A DNA stretch of 7,349 nt from Pseudomonadota bacterium (GCA_003242525.1 QGUU01000115.1:1-7349); one strand, 5' to 3'; positions 1 to 5,941 are shown, numbered from the stretch's first letter. The notes: generated by a model from the sequence alone, not told the origin. Numbers and translations are program-made.

Positions 1-565
1 TTTCCCATATGGGGATTATTTTGGCGGCCATTAGGCCCTTTCTCCCCGGACCATAGGGGACGAGGACCACCTGGGCGGGGCGAAGCTCGGGTACCCCGTA
101 GCGGCGCAACGTTTCCATGTGGATGAAAATGTCCTCGGTGCCCTCACCCCTGGTCAGGAAGCCGAAGCCCTTGGTTCGGTTGAACCACTTCACCAGCGCC
201 CGCTCCAGCCCGCTTTCAGGAACCACGGAAACATGGGTGCGCTGTTCCAGTTCGGCGGGATGAACCGCCGTGGAGGTATCCATCGACAGAACACGGAACG
301 CCTGCATGCCACGCTCGCCCTTGCGCGCAAGGCAGACCACCCGCGCCCCCTCAAGAGCGGTCGGGAATCCGTCCCGGCGCAGGCAGGTAACATGCAGAAG
401 GATATCACCCGTCGCGGCATCGTCGGGCAGGATGAACCCGTAGCCCTTGGCCACATCAAACCACTTTATCGCGCCCGCGACTTCAATCAGATCGTTGGCG
501 TCGCTCTCGTCACGCCGTACGATTCCGGCCGCATCCCTCCCTAGAGAAGAGGCTTTTTCGCCCAT
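1..565 (-). CDS. Tandem cold-shock-domain protein (3' end beyond window)
   Basis: Reading the minus strand from the ATG at 565 gives 188 codons with no stop before the window edge, so the C-terminal end is missing. Two cold-shock domains are visible. Domain 1 spans about residues 29-97, with an RNP1-like KGYGFI at 40-45 and an RNP2-like DILLH at 54-58. Domain 2 spans about residues 122-187, with KWFN at 126-129, KGFGFL at 132-137 and DIFIH at 145-149. Such domains bind single-stranded RNA and DNA and act as RNA chaperones in the cytoplasm. The double-domain form of about 190-200 residues is common in Hyphomicrobiales, so little sequence should be missing. The first RNP2 has Leu where the canonical motif has Phe, so domain 1 may bind nucleic acid differently. 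A purine-rich AAGGGGG lies just upstream of the ATG and supports this start. The family call is secure; the specific role (cold, stationary phase or other stress) is not visible. Confidence 0.9.
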   Translation of the reverse strand, partial: MGEKASSLGRDAAGIVRRDESDANDLIEVAGAIKWFDVAKGYGFILPDDAATGDILLHVTCLRRDGFPTALEGARVVCLARKGERGMQAFRVLSMDTSTAVHPAELEQRTHVSVVPESGLERALVKWFNRTKGFGFLTRGEGTEDIFIHMETLRRYGVPELRPAQVVLVPYGPGRKGLMAAKIIPIWE

Positions 566-617
566 GAGAGCGCCCCCTTTTGTCGAAACACGCCGCTAAA
601 CTGATTCTTGACGTTAG

Positions 618-646
618 ATTAACACTTCGGATTCCAGGGAGTGCAA
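618..646 (-). promoter_or_regulatory. Candidate promoter of the cold-shock protein gene
   Basis: On the minus strand TTGCAC (646-641) is followed after 17 nt by GTTAAT (623-618). This would start transcription near 611 and give a leader of about 45 nt before the ATG at 565. The -10 box matches the consensus at 4 of 6 positions and the -35 box at 3 of 6. No other pair in the gap looks better for this gene. This is pattern reading only. Confidence 0.3.
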
Positions 647-665
647 GGCCCGCCGGGGCTTTTTT
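645..665 (+). terminator. Terminator-like hairpin between divergent genes
   Basis: AAGGCCC and GGGGCTT pair around a GCC loop with one G-G mismatch, and a run of six T follows on the plus strand. This has the shape of an intrinsic terminator. No plus-strand gene ends here: the cold-shock gene diverges to the left and gloA begins at 728. It could block transcription running rightward from the cold-shock promoter region into gloA, or it could be chance. Confidence 0.35.
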
Positions 666-674
666 CACGGCTCA

Positions 675-702
675 TTGCCGGCTGAGGCAGCAAAACCTAT
701 GT
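675..702 (+). promoter_or_regulatory. Candidate gloA promoter
   Basis: TTGCCG (675-680) and CTATGT (697-702) are separated by 16 nt. CTATGT matches the rhizobial -10 form CTATAT at 5 of 6 positions. Transcription would start near 709, leaving a leader of about 18 nt that contains the GGGAG Shine-Dalgarno at 716-720. The same box pair recurs, in variant form, upstream of two minus-strand genes in this window. Confidence 0.4.
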
Positions 703-727
703 TGCCCCAGCAATCGGGAGACAACAA

Positions 728-1168
728 ATGCGCTATCTGCACACCATGGTTCGGGTGAAAGACATCGACCAATCGCTGGATTTCTACTGCAACAAGCTGG
801 GGCTCAAGGAGGTTCGGCGCCATGAGAACGAGCAAGGTCGCTACACGCTGATCTTTCTGGCCGCGCCGGAAGACGAGCAGAGAGGGGTGTCCGAAAAGGC
901 GCCACTCCTTGAACTGACCTACAATTGGGACCCGGAGGAATATGCCGGGGGGCGCAATTTCGGGCACCTCGCTTACGAGGTCGATGACATCTACGCCACC
1001 TGCCAACGCTTGATGGACATGGGCGTAACAATCAATCGCCCTCCACGCGACGGCAACATGGCCTTCATCAAGTCGCCGGACGGAATTTCGATCGAGCTAC
1101 TGCAAAAGGGGCCTGCCAAGGAGAAGGCGGAACCCTGGGCTTCAATGCCGAACACGGGTAGCTGGTAG
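728..1168 (+). CDS. gloA: Lactoylglutathione lyase (glyoxalase I)
   Basis: This 146-residue protein of the VOC (vicinal oxygen chelate) superfamily should isomerise the methylglyoxal-glutathione hemithioacetal to S-lactoylglutathione in the cytoplasm, the first step of methylglyoxal detoxification. All four expected metal ligands are present: His5 (LHTMVRV), Glu62 (LLELTYN), His80 (NFGHLAYEV) and Glu123 (ISIELL). Arg9 and Asn66 sit where glutathione-contacting residues occur in the E. coli enzyme. The length is close to the 135 residues of E. coli GloA, with a short tail rich in Lys, Glu and Pro. The short form without insertions suggests the Ni/Co-dependent bacterial class; that is inference. 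GGGAG lies 7 nt before the ATG. The gene appears monocistronic, divergent from the cold-shock gene and convergent with the YghU-type gene. Confidence 0.95.
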   Translation: MRYLHTMVRVKDIDQSLDFYCNKLGLKEVRRHENEQGRYTLIFLAAPEDEQRGVSEKAPLLELTYNWDPEEYAGGRNFGHLAYEVDDIYATCQRLMDMGVTINRPPRDGNMAFIKSPDGISIELLQKGPAKEKAEPWASMPNTGSW

Positions 1169-1239
1169 CTGGGTCGCCGGATCAGCGCAGAACGCCCGCG
1201 CCGCTCCCAGCCGTTTCCTTGAAACAGATGAGACGCGAC

Positions 1240-1268
1240 GCCGGCGCGGACCAATCAACCGCGCCGGC
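1240..1268. terminator. GC-rich hairpin between convergent genes
   Basis: GCCGGCGCGG and CCGCGCCGGC form a perfect 10-bp inverted repeat around a 9-nt loop. It lies between the gloA stop (1166-1168) and the stop of the convergent minus-strand gene (1300-1302). Its position fits a shared bidirectional terminator. Neither side has a good T tract, so an mRNA 3'-end stabiliser or a Rho-assisted end is equally possible. Confidence 0.45.
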
Positions 1269-1299
1269 CCTTATCTCCCAGCTCAGGCGCTCCGGAAAA

Positions 1300-2172
1300 T
1301 CATTCGGCCGCGGCCTTTTCCCGTTCCAGGGCATCGAAATCCGAAGCGTCATGGCGCTCGCGGAGCTGGCTGCCGGGATCGCCCGTTACACGGTTGACCT
1401 TGCGGCCGCGGGCCACCGCCGGGCGTGCAAGAATCTGGTCCGCCCATCGCAGCACGTTCCTGTATTCATGCACCGACAGGAACTCGCCGGCATCGTATTG
1501 CCAGCCCTTCACCATGCCGCCATACCAGGGCCAGATCGCCATATCCGCAATCGTATATTCAGAGCCGGCGACATATTCGTTGTCCGCGAGACGGCGGTCG
1601 AGGACGTCGAGCTGCCGCTTCGTCTCCATGGCGTAGCGGTCGATGGCATATTTGATCTTCTCTGGCGCATAGGCGTAGAAATGGCCGAAGCCGCCGCCCA
1701 CGAAAGGCGCAGAGCCCATCTGCCAGAACAGCCAGGAGAGCGCCTCCGCCCGCGCGGGCTGCTCCTTGGGCAAAAAGGCTCCGCCGAACTTTTCCGACAG
1801 GTACATCAGGATCGCGCCCGATTCGAAGACGCGCACCGGCTTGTCTCCGCTACGGTCGAGCAGCGCCGGAATCTTGGAATTGGGATTAACCTCGACGAAA
1901 CCCGAACTGAACTGCTCGCCCTTGCCGATGTCGATCAGCCATGCGTCGTATTCGGCACCGCTGTGGCCGGCCGCCAGAAGCTCCTCGAACATGATGGTGA
2001 CCTTCTGGCCGTTCGGCGTGCCAAGCGAGTAAAGCTGGAACGGATGCTTGCCGACTGGCAGTTCCTTCTCATGGGTCGGTCCGGCAATCGGCCGGTTGAT
2101 ATTCGCAAACTGGCCGCCATTGCCCTTTTCCCAGGTCCACACTTTAGGCGGCGTGTAGGCTGTATCGGTCAT
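1300..2172 (-). CDS. yghU: YghU-type glutathione-dependent disulfide-bond oxidoreductase
   Basis: This 290-residue protein has the glutathione S-transferase fold. Its sequence closely follows E. coli YghU (288 residues), including VWTWEK near the N-terminus, FANINRP, GPTHEK, LPVGKHP, YSLGTPNGQK, FVEVNPNSKIPAL, and ERHDASDF near the end. The thioredoxin-like domain covers about 46-135 and the helical domain about 140-260. E. coli YghU lacks the usual cysteine chemistry, binds two glutathiones per subunit and reduces disulfides using GSH. Glu117-Ser118 (FES) is the usual gamma-glutamyl-binding motif. The reading frame continues 54 codons upstream, to 2334, into the neighbouring lysozyme gene. 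I chose the ATG at 2172 because family similarity begins exactly there (MTDTAY, PPKVWTW) and GGAG lies upstream. A candidate promoter lies at 2209-2237. The family call is firm; the physiological substrate is unknown. Confidence 0.95.
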   Translation of the reverse strand: MTDTAYTPPKVWTWEKGNGGQFANINRPIAGPTHEKELPVGKHPFQLYSLGTPNGQKVTIMFEELLAAGHSGAEYDAWLIDIGKGEQFSSGFVEVNPNSKIPALLDRSGDKPVRVFESGAILMYLSEKFGGAFLPKEQPARAEALSWLFWQMGSAPFVGGGFGHFYAYAPEKIKYAIDRYAMETKRQLDVLDRRLADNEYVAGSEYTIADMAIWPWYGGMVKGWQYDAGEFLSVHEYRNVLRWADQILARPAVARGRKVNRVTGDPGSQLRERHDASDFDALEREKAAAE

Positions 2173-2208
2173 GGTACGCTTTCTCCAGCAGTTGGTTCTC
2201 CAAGGCGC

Positions 2209-2237
2209 AGATAGGTCGCGTAATGCGGAAACGCCAA
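2209..2237 (-). promoter_or_regulatory. Candidate yghU promoter
   Basis: On the minus strand TTGGCG (2237-2232) and CTATCT (2214-2209) are separated by 17 nt, close to the rhizobial consensus. The start would fall near 2202, about 30 nt before the yghU ATG. It sits in the 127-nt gap after the lysozyme gene, so yghU may be transcribed on its own. I see no convincing intrinsic terminator for the lysozyme gene in that gap, so read-through is also possible. Confidence 0.45.
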
Positions 2238-2299
2238 TGCGGAGGCCGAGAAAGCTATGGTCCAGAGAAGGTGTGCCGATGCCGGCGCGCCAGCAGCCA

Positions 2300-3355
2300 T
2301 CAATCGGCGGAAGCCACTGCCGTAGTTCCAGCAAGCCAGCGCCACCAGTCCTCCTCGCTGCCGTTGAAGACGTTGAGATCGATACGACCCTTTACGCCAT
2401 GCGAAAGACCGGAACCGGAATATTGCCAGAACACCCAGTCGCGGCCGGGATACACCTTCGACGGATGGGCAGCCACCGAGCGAAGCCAGAACGGATAGTC
2501 CTTGAAGGCACCCTGAAGGTTATCGCGATAGAAGTCGGGCGGCGTGTAGATGATGGGCCGCTTGCCGTAATGGCGTTCAAGCTTGTCCATGAACACCTGC
2601 ATCTTCTCCAGCACGGCCGAGCGCGAGGGACGGCGCTTGCAGGATGATTCATGGTTCCATTCGACGTCTATCACGGGCGGAAGGGCGTCCGGATCCTTGG
2701 GAACGTTGCGGATAAACCAGTCCGCCTGCTGGCTCGCCACCCGACACCAGTAGAAGAAGTGATAGGCGCCGCGGCGCAGCCCCGCCTCCTTCGCCTCGCG
2801 CCAGTTCTTGTGGAACATCGGGTCGAGATGGTCTCCGCCGTCGGTGGCCTTGATGTAGGCGAAATTGGCGCCCTGGGAACGCAGCTTGTGCCAATCGATA
2901 TCACCCTGCCAGCGCGAAACATCGACGCCATGCACCGGCAGATGCTTGGGTGAACGCTTGCCGAAATTGATCGGCTTGGCGTCGCGGAAGCGGTGTTCGT
3001 GGACCACGCCCCTTCGCACCGCCTTGACAGCCGGGGGCTTCGGGCGCGGGGCCACGACCGCTGCGAGGGCGGGGGGAACCGGATGTCCCGTCTCCACCAA
3101 TGCTGCGGGCTGCGGCGCTATAACCGGGCCTTCTGCAGCCATGTCCACCGGCTCCTCGACTGCGACTTGTGCGGCAGCCTCGGTTTTTATAGCGGCGGCC
3201 GGCCGCGGAATGGAGCTCGTCGTCTCCAGCGAAGGACGAGGCACGAGATCCTCGAAGCCGCCACTGGAAGTGCAACCGGTAGCCACAAGGCAAAAGACCA
3301 ATGACGCAAGAATGCCCGAGGAACGCATCCCGACCCTGTACGCAAAACCGAACAT
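2300..3355 (-). CDS. GH25-family lysozyme (muramidase), predicted lipoprotein
   Basis: This 351-residue protein has a short basic and hydrophobic signal region ending in VATGC, which predicts lipid attachment at Cys28. A Pro/Ala-rich linker follows (about 50-115), then a glycoside hydrolase family 25 domain from about 139 to 342. GH25 enzymes cut the MurNAc-GlcNAc bond of peptidoglycan. The expected acidic residues are visible: Asp145 in HGVDVSRWQG, Asp230 and Glu232 in PVIDVEW, and Asp326 in GRIDLNVF; FWQYSG precedes the last. Position +2 is Thr, so Lol sorting would favour the outer membrane, with the enzyme facing the periplasm; this is inference. Two starts are possible: 3355, or 3328 (MRSSGIL). 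The second gives a more typical lipoprotein signal, has AGGGTCGGG just upstream, and avoids a 14-bp duplication that covers the first ATG. I favour 3328 slightly but give the full frame. Confidence 0.88.
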   Translation of the reverse strand: MFGFAYRVGMRSSGILASLVFCLVATGCTSSGGFEDLVPRPSLETTSSIPRPAAAIKTEAAAQVAVEEPVDMAAEGPVIAPQPAALVETGHPVPPALAAVVAPRPKPPAVKAVRRGVVHEHRFRDAKPINFGKRSPKHLPVHGVDVSRWQGDIDWHKLRSQGANFAYIKATDGGDHLDPMFHKNWREAKEAGLRRGAYHFFYWCRVASQQADWFIRNVPKDPDALPPVIDVEWNHESSCKRRPSRSAVLEKMQVFMDKLERHYGKRPIIYTPPDFYRDNLQGAFKDYPFWLRSVAAHPSKVYPGRDWVFWQYSGSGLSHGVKGRIDLNVFNGSEEDWWRWLAGTTAVASAD

Positions 3356-3379
3356 GCCGGCGGCGACATGCCGGCGGCG
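3352..3379. repeat. Perfect 14-bp tandem duplication at the lysozyme gene start
   Basis: ACATGCCGGCGGCG occurs twice without a gap, at 3352-3365 and 3366-3379. On the minus strand each copy carries an ATG. Only the ATG at 3355 is in frame with the lysozyme; the other copy is displaced by 14 nt and so out of frame. This looks like a slippage duplication and bears on which start codon is real. Confidence 0.85.
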
Positions 3380-3480
3380 AAACCCGCATGGTTATGAAGG
3401 ATCAATTGCCAAGAAAGATTGAATCAAAATCTTAACGAATGGGTGTCGGCTGCGCTGCGCCCCCGAGTCGCGCCTATGCT

Positions 3481-3513
3481 AAAAAGAAAATGCCCGCAGC
3501 AAATGCCACGGGC
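3481..3513 (-). terminator. Intrinsic terminator after the 63-residue gene
   Basis: On the minus strand GCCCGTGGC and GCTGCGGGC pair (two central G-U wobbles) around an ATTT loop and are followed by A-TTTT-C-TTTTT. The wobble pairs form only in the minus-strand RNA, and the T tract lies only on that side, so the direction is clear. It ends the transcript of the gene at 3566-3757, about 52 nt after its stop, and insulates the downstream lysozyme gene. Confidence 0.75.
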
Positions 3514-3565
3514 ACCAAAATCCGGAGCCTGATCGAGACGTTGGCCTCGACCGAAGAATAAACAA

Positions 3566-3757
3566 TCAAAGGCAGAGTTGCTCAGCGCGACATCTGCTGT
3601 CGATCACATGGGCAGGCGGCACCGCTTCTTTCGGACGTGCCTCCACACGCTCCAGCATCGAGCGCAGCTGTTCCGGCCGGACGCCATCCCGCTTCATGAC
3701 GAGTTGGACCATCGGGTCGTTCAAGAGCTCGTCCAAAGTGGTGAATCCTGTCGTCAT
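3566..3757 (-). CDS. Small conserved-looking protein of unknown function (63 aa)
   Basis: This is a 63-residue protein I do not recognise by function. The ATG at 3757 is preceded by GAGGAG at 6-nt spacing, one of the strongest ribosome-binding sites in the window. The frame stays open upstream to 3958, but that stretch has no good start and would overlap the upstream gene's terminator. The protein has an amphipathic N-terminal part (LDELLNDPMVQLVM), a charged helical middle (PEQLRSMLERVEAR), and a Pro-containing tail with PPAHVID and two cysteines (Cys56 and Cys62) at the end. It has no membrane segment or signal peptide. It has its own candidate promoter (3797-3824) and a clear terminator (3481-3513), so it looks like a real single-gene unit. 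The tail could bind a metal or form a disulfide, but that is speculation. The style resembles short hypothetical proteins of Hyphomicrobiales. Confidence 0.72.
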   Translation of the reverse strand: MTTGFTTLDELLNDPMVQLVMKRDGVRPEQLRSMLERVEARPKEAVPPAHVIDSRCRAEQLCL

Positions 3758-3796
3758 CGCTGTCTCCTCGATTATCGCCGTCTCTGCAATGCCCCC

Positions 3797-3824
3797 TAGA
3801 TAGGTGCGGATCGTGGCTCGCCAA
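3797..3824 (-). promoter_or_regulatory. Candidate promoter of the 63-residue gene
   Basis: On the minus strand TTGGCG (3824-3819) and TATCTA (3802-3797) are 16 nt apart, and the overlapping CTATCT resembles the rhizobial -10 box. Transcription would start near 3790, about 32 nt before the ATG. It lies just downstream of the terminator of the ParB-like gene, as an independent unit requires. Confidence 0.45.
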
Positions 3825-3854
3825 TGAAGATTAGACGGCGATCTCATGACAGAA

Positions 3855-3893
3855 GAAAAAAAATGGCCGACATTCCCCCGAATCTCGCGCCAT
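3855..3893 (-). terminator. Strong intrinsic terminator of the ParB-like gene
   Basis: On the minus strand the arms ATGGC-CGA-ATTC and GAAT-TCG-GCCAT pair around a GGGG loop, with one bulged G and one G-G mismatch. The stem has 12 base pairs in all and is followed directly by eight T. It begins 10 nt after the stop codon of the ParB-like gene (3904-3906). The T tract exists only on this strand, so the direction is clear. Confidence 0.85.
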
Positions 3894-3903
3894 GGCAGCG
3901 ACC

Positions 3904-4152
3904 TTAGTGCCGCCTGGCCTGGACAAGGTAGGAATCGATCGTTTCCTCGCCGAGCCATTTCATCGCCTCCAGGCGGTGCTGACCTTCGACTAGCACGAAG
4001 CGCTTGCCGTCCGCGCGAACCTGGATCGGCGTCTTGAGCCCGTTCTCCACAATGTCTTCGGCAAGCGCGCGAACGGTTTCGGGATGCAACAACCTGCGTC
4101 GCGCTGCCGGCACGTAGATGTCGGCAATCTTCACCTTGCGAGCTTGAAGCAT
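3904..4152 (-). CDS. Stand-alone ParB N-terminal-like domain protein (82 aa)
   Basis: This 82-residue protein consists only of a ParB/sulfiredoxin-like N-terminal fold. Visible parts are the first strand (KVKIADIYVP), the helix LHPETVRALAEDIVENG, the strand TPIQVRADGKRFVLV, and the hallmark EGQHRLEA at 56-63. That hallmark corresponds to the GERR-type nucleotide-binding box of ParB. True partition ParB proteins are about 300 residues, with a helix-turn-helix and a dimerisation domain; both are absent, so chromosome segregation is unlikely. In the wider family this fold binds CTP or other nucleotides, and some members act as nucleases or phosphotransferases. GGAGG lies 4 nt before the ATG, and a strong terminator follows the stop. 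It is transcribed away from the formamidase-like operon. The domain assignment is good; the role is unknown, and without a DNA-binding domain it is not an obvious repressor of its neighbour. Confidence 0.85.
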   Translation of the reverse strand: MLQARKVKIADIYVPAARRRLLHPETVRALAEDIVENGLKTPIQVRADGKRFVLVEGQHRLEAMKWLGEETIDSYLVQARRH

Positions 4153-4260
4153 TTAACCTCCATCATCAGTCCAGCCAGCTATCGGGACGGCTGTCGCAGT
4201 CGGCCAATGAAAGTCTCGCGGCTGGCCCGATGCAGTTGCTTGACGCCGGCCGGGCGCATC

Positions 4261-4273
4261 GCCGAATGTCGGC
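4261..4273. promoter_or_regulatory. Small inverted repeat just upstream of the operon start
   Basis: GCCGA-ATG-TCGGC is a perfect 5-bp inverted repeat whose right end is 18 nt before the ATG at 4292. It lies downstream of a -35-like CTTGAC (4239-4244) that has no good -10 partner. It could be an operator half-site pair or a leader hairpin. In GC-rich DNA such short repeats are frequent, so confidence is low. Confidence 0.2.
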
Positions 4274-4291
4274 CACCCTCGCGGGAGTACC

Positions 4292-5932
4292 ATGACTGCA
4301 TTGCCAACAGAATTCCAGGATTTCGGCCTGACACCCGAGCAGCGACGGCTGGCTGTGCGCAGCCATTACTACGAAACACCCGGCATGGACGGAGACCGCG
4401 GCGAGATCTGGTGCTACAGCGACCGCTTCTCCTACCGCCCCGGCGAGAGGGTGCGCTTGCAAGTCAGCGCGACCGCGCCACGCTTTGACATTGAGATCGT
4501 GCGCGACGGCGCTGCCCAGACCAAGGTGCTCGAGCATAGAGGCATCGCGGCGCGCTGGCAGGACACGCCCGAGGACTGTTCGATTGAAGGCTGCGGCTGG
4601 GAGACGACATTCGAATTTCAGGTCGGCGCCGATTGGCCCTCCGGTGGCTATCGCCTCACCCTGCTGGCCGAGGGACCCGACGGCCAGCCAATCCGCTGCC
4701 ACCATATCATCATCGTCCTGCCTCGGCCCGGTCGCAAGCAGGGCCGCATTTTGCAGGTGGCGGCAACCGGCACATGGCTTGCCTACAACACCTGGGGCGG
4801 ATCGAACCACTACGAAGGAATAACGGGACCGAACCGCAATCTCTATTCGCCAGTCGTCTCCACCCAGCGACCCTGGTGCCGCGGCTTCATAGTGCTGCCA
4901 CCCGAAGCCCCCCGCGTACCGCTGGAAGTGGCGATGCCGCCCAGGACCGTGCCTCGCTACCCTCACATGGAATGGGCCTATGCCACTGGCCATTCCAAGA
5001 AATATGCGTCTGCCGGCTGGGCGAGTTATGACAGGCATTTCTTCCGCTTCGCCGAGCGTGCCGGCTATGCGGCTGATCTCTGCAGCCAGCATGAGCTGCA
5101 TTTCACGCCGGAAATCCTGCTGGACTATGATTGCGCCGTGTTCGTCGGCCATGACGAATACTGGACATGGGAGATGCGAGACGCAGTGGATGCCTTTGTC
5201 GAGCAAGGCGGCCGTGCAGCGCGTTTTGCCGGCAATTTCATGTGGCAGACGAGACTGGAGGACCAAGGACGCAAGCAGGTCTGCTACAAATATCGGGCCC
5301 GCGCCGAGGATCCGGTCTATCGCGGCGGCGACGTGACGCGCGCAACCAACAGCTGGGAGGCGCCCGAGATCGGCCGCCCCGGCTGCAAGACCTTCGGGCT
5401 CAACGCATCGAACGGCATCTATGCCGGCTGGGGCGGATGCGCCCCTCGCGGCGTGCGTGGCTTTCCCATCTACCGCCCCGGGCATTGGGCATTTGCCGGC
5501 ACCGGTCTCTATTACGGCGACATACTGGGTGCTGAAAGCCACATCTACGGCTATGAGGTGGATGGGCTGGATTACGAGATGCGCCACGGCCTGCCCTATC
5601 CAACCGCGACAAGCGGCGCGCCGGACGGGCTGGAGATTCTTGCGCTCGCCATGGCCTGCCAGGTCGAGGAAAGCGCCGACGTTCCGCTGGAGGACCAATT
5701 CTTCGGCGACGAGGATGGCCGCTTCGTGGCTGAGACGCTCTATGGTTCCCCCAGCGACGAGAACCTTGAAAAGGTCCGCTACTCCAACGGCATGATCGTC
5801 AACTTCCGGCGAGGCAAGGGCGAAGTCTTCCATGCCGGAACCTGCGAGTGGGTAGCCGGCCTGTTGAGGGCCGACGCCATGGTGGAGCGCGTGACCAGAA
5901 ACGTGCTGGACCGCTATCTCGGCCGCACCTGA
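4292..5932 (+). CDS. N,N-dimethylformamidase large-subunit-like protein
   Basis: This 546-residue cytoplasmic protein (no signal peptide) resembles the family named after the large (beta) subunit of N,N-dimethylformamidase. Residues about 38-145 look like a beta-sandwich domain (CYSDRFSYRPGERVRL, then DWPSGGYRLTL). Residues about 150-545 form the catalytic-type core, with YNTWGGSNHY at 165-174, VFVGHDEYWTWEMRDAV at 283-299, GNFMWQTR at 314-321 and GYEVDG at 420-425. Known dimethylformamidases cleave an amide C-N bond at an iron held by two Tyr and one Glu. Tyr290 in GHDEYW is a plausible ligand; I cannot place the others with certainty. The known beta subunit is about 760 residues and works with a separate small alpha subunit. 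Here the protein is about 200 residues shorter and no alpha gene is visible, so dimethylformamide itself may not be the substrate. GGGAG lies 4 nt before the ATG. It forms an operon with the aminotransferase 9 nt downstream. Confidence 0.82.
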   Translation: MTALPTEFQDFGLTPEQRRLAVRSHYYETPGMDGDRGEIWCYSDRFSYRPGERVRLQVSATAPRFDIEIVRDGAAQTKVLEHRGIAARWQDTPEDCSIEGCGWETTFEFQVGADWPSGGYRLTLLAEGPDGQPIRCHHIIIVLPRPGRKQGRILQVAATGTWLAYNTWGGSNHYEGITGPNRNLYSPVVSTQRPWCRGFIVLPPEAPRVPLEVAMPPRTVPRYPHMEWAYATGHSKKYASAGWASYDRHFFRFAERAGYAADLCSQHELHFTPEILLDYDCAVFVGHDEYWTWEMRDAVDAFVEQGGRAARFAGNFMWQTRLEDQGRKQVCYKYRARAEDPVYRGGDVTRATNSWEAPEIGRPGCKTFGLNASNGIYAGWGGCAPRGVRGFPIYRPGHWAFAGTGLYYGDILGAESHIYGYEVDGLDYEMRHGLPYPTATSGAPDGLEILALAMACQVEESADVPLEDQFFGDEDGRFVAETLYGSPSDENLEKVRYSNGMIVNFRRGKGEVFHAGTCEWVAGLLRADAMVERVTRNVLDRYLGRT

Positions 5933-5941
5933 GAGGAAAGC

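Noticed and set aside
119..544. A 141-codon plus-strand open frame at the left edge
   Set aside because: It is antisense to the tandem cold-shock-domain gene, whose RNP motifs identify the true strand.
617..648. Possible CIRCE-like heat-shock operator upstream of the cold-shock gene (TTGCACTC and AAGTGTTAA on the minus strand)
   Set aside because: The arms are imperfect and the spacing does not match TTAGCACTC-N9-GAGTGCTAA, so a chance likeness around a promoter is more probable.
1219..2214. A 331-codon plus-strand open frame
   Set aside because: It lies opposite the YghU-type gene, whose identity is clear over its whole length. It is rich in Arg and Ala, as expected for an antisense shadow, and has no ribosome-binding site or domain.
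2173..2334. N-terminal extension of the YghU-type protein by 54 residues
   Set aside because: The extension overlaps the 3' end of the lysozyme gene, has no similarity to the family, and the downstream ATG at 2172 matches the family start and has GGAG upstream.
3421..3565. Possible small RNA or short gene in the gap after the 63-residue gene
   Set aside because: Apart from the terminator at 3481-3513 and a weak second stem near 3530-3552, I see no promoter or start with a ribosome-binding site. An 18-codon frame from 3477 has no support.
3758..3958. N-terminal extension of the 63-residue protein by 67 residues
   Set aside because: It would run through the ParB-like gene's terminator and overlap that gene's 3' end. 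The ATG at 3757 has a much better ribosome-binding site.
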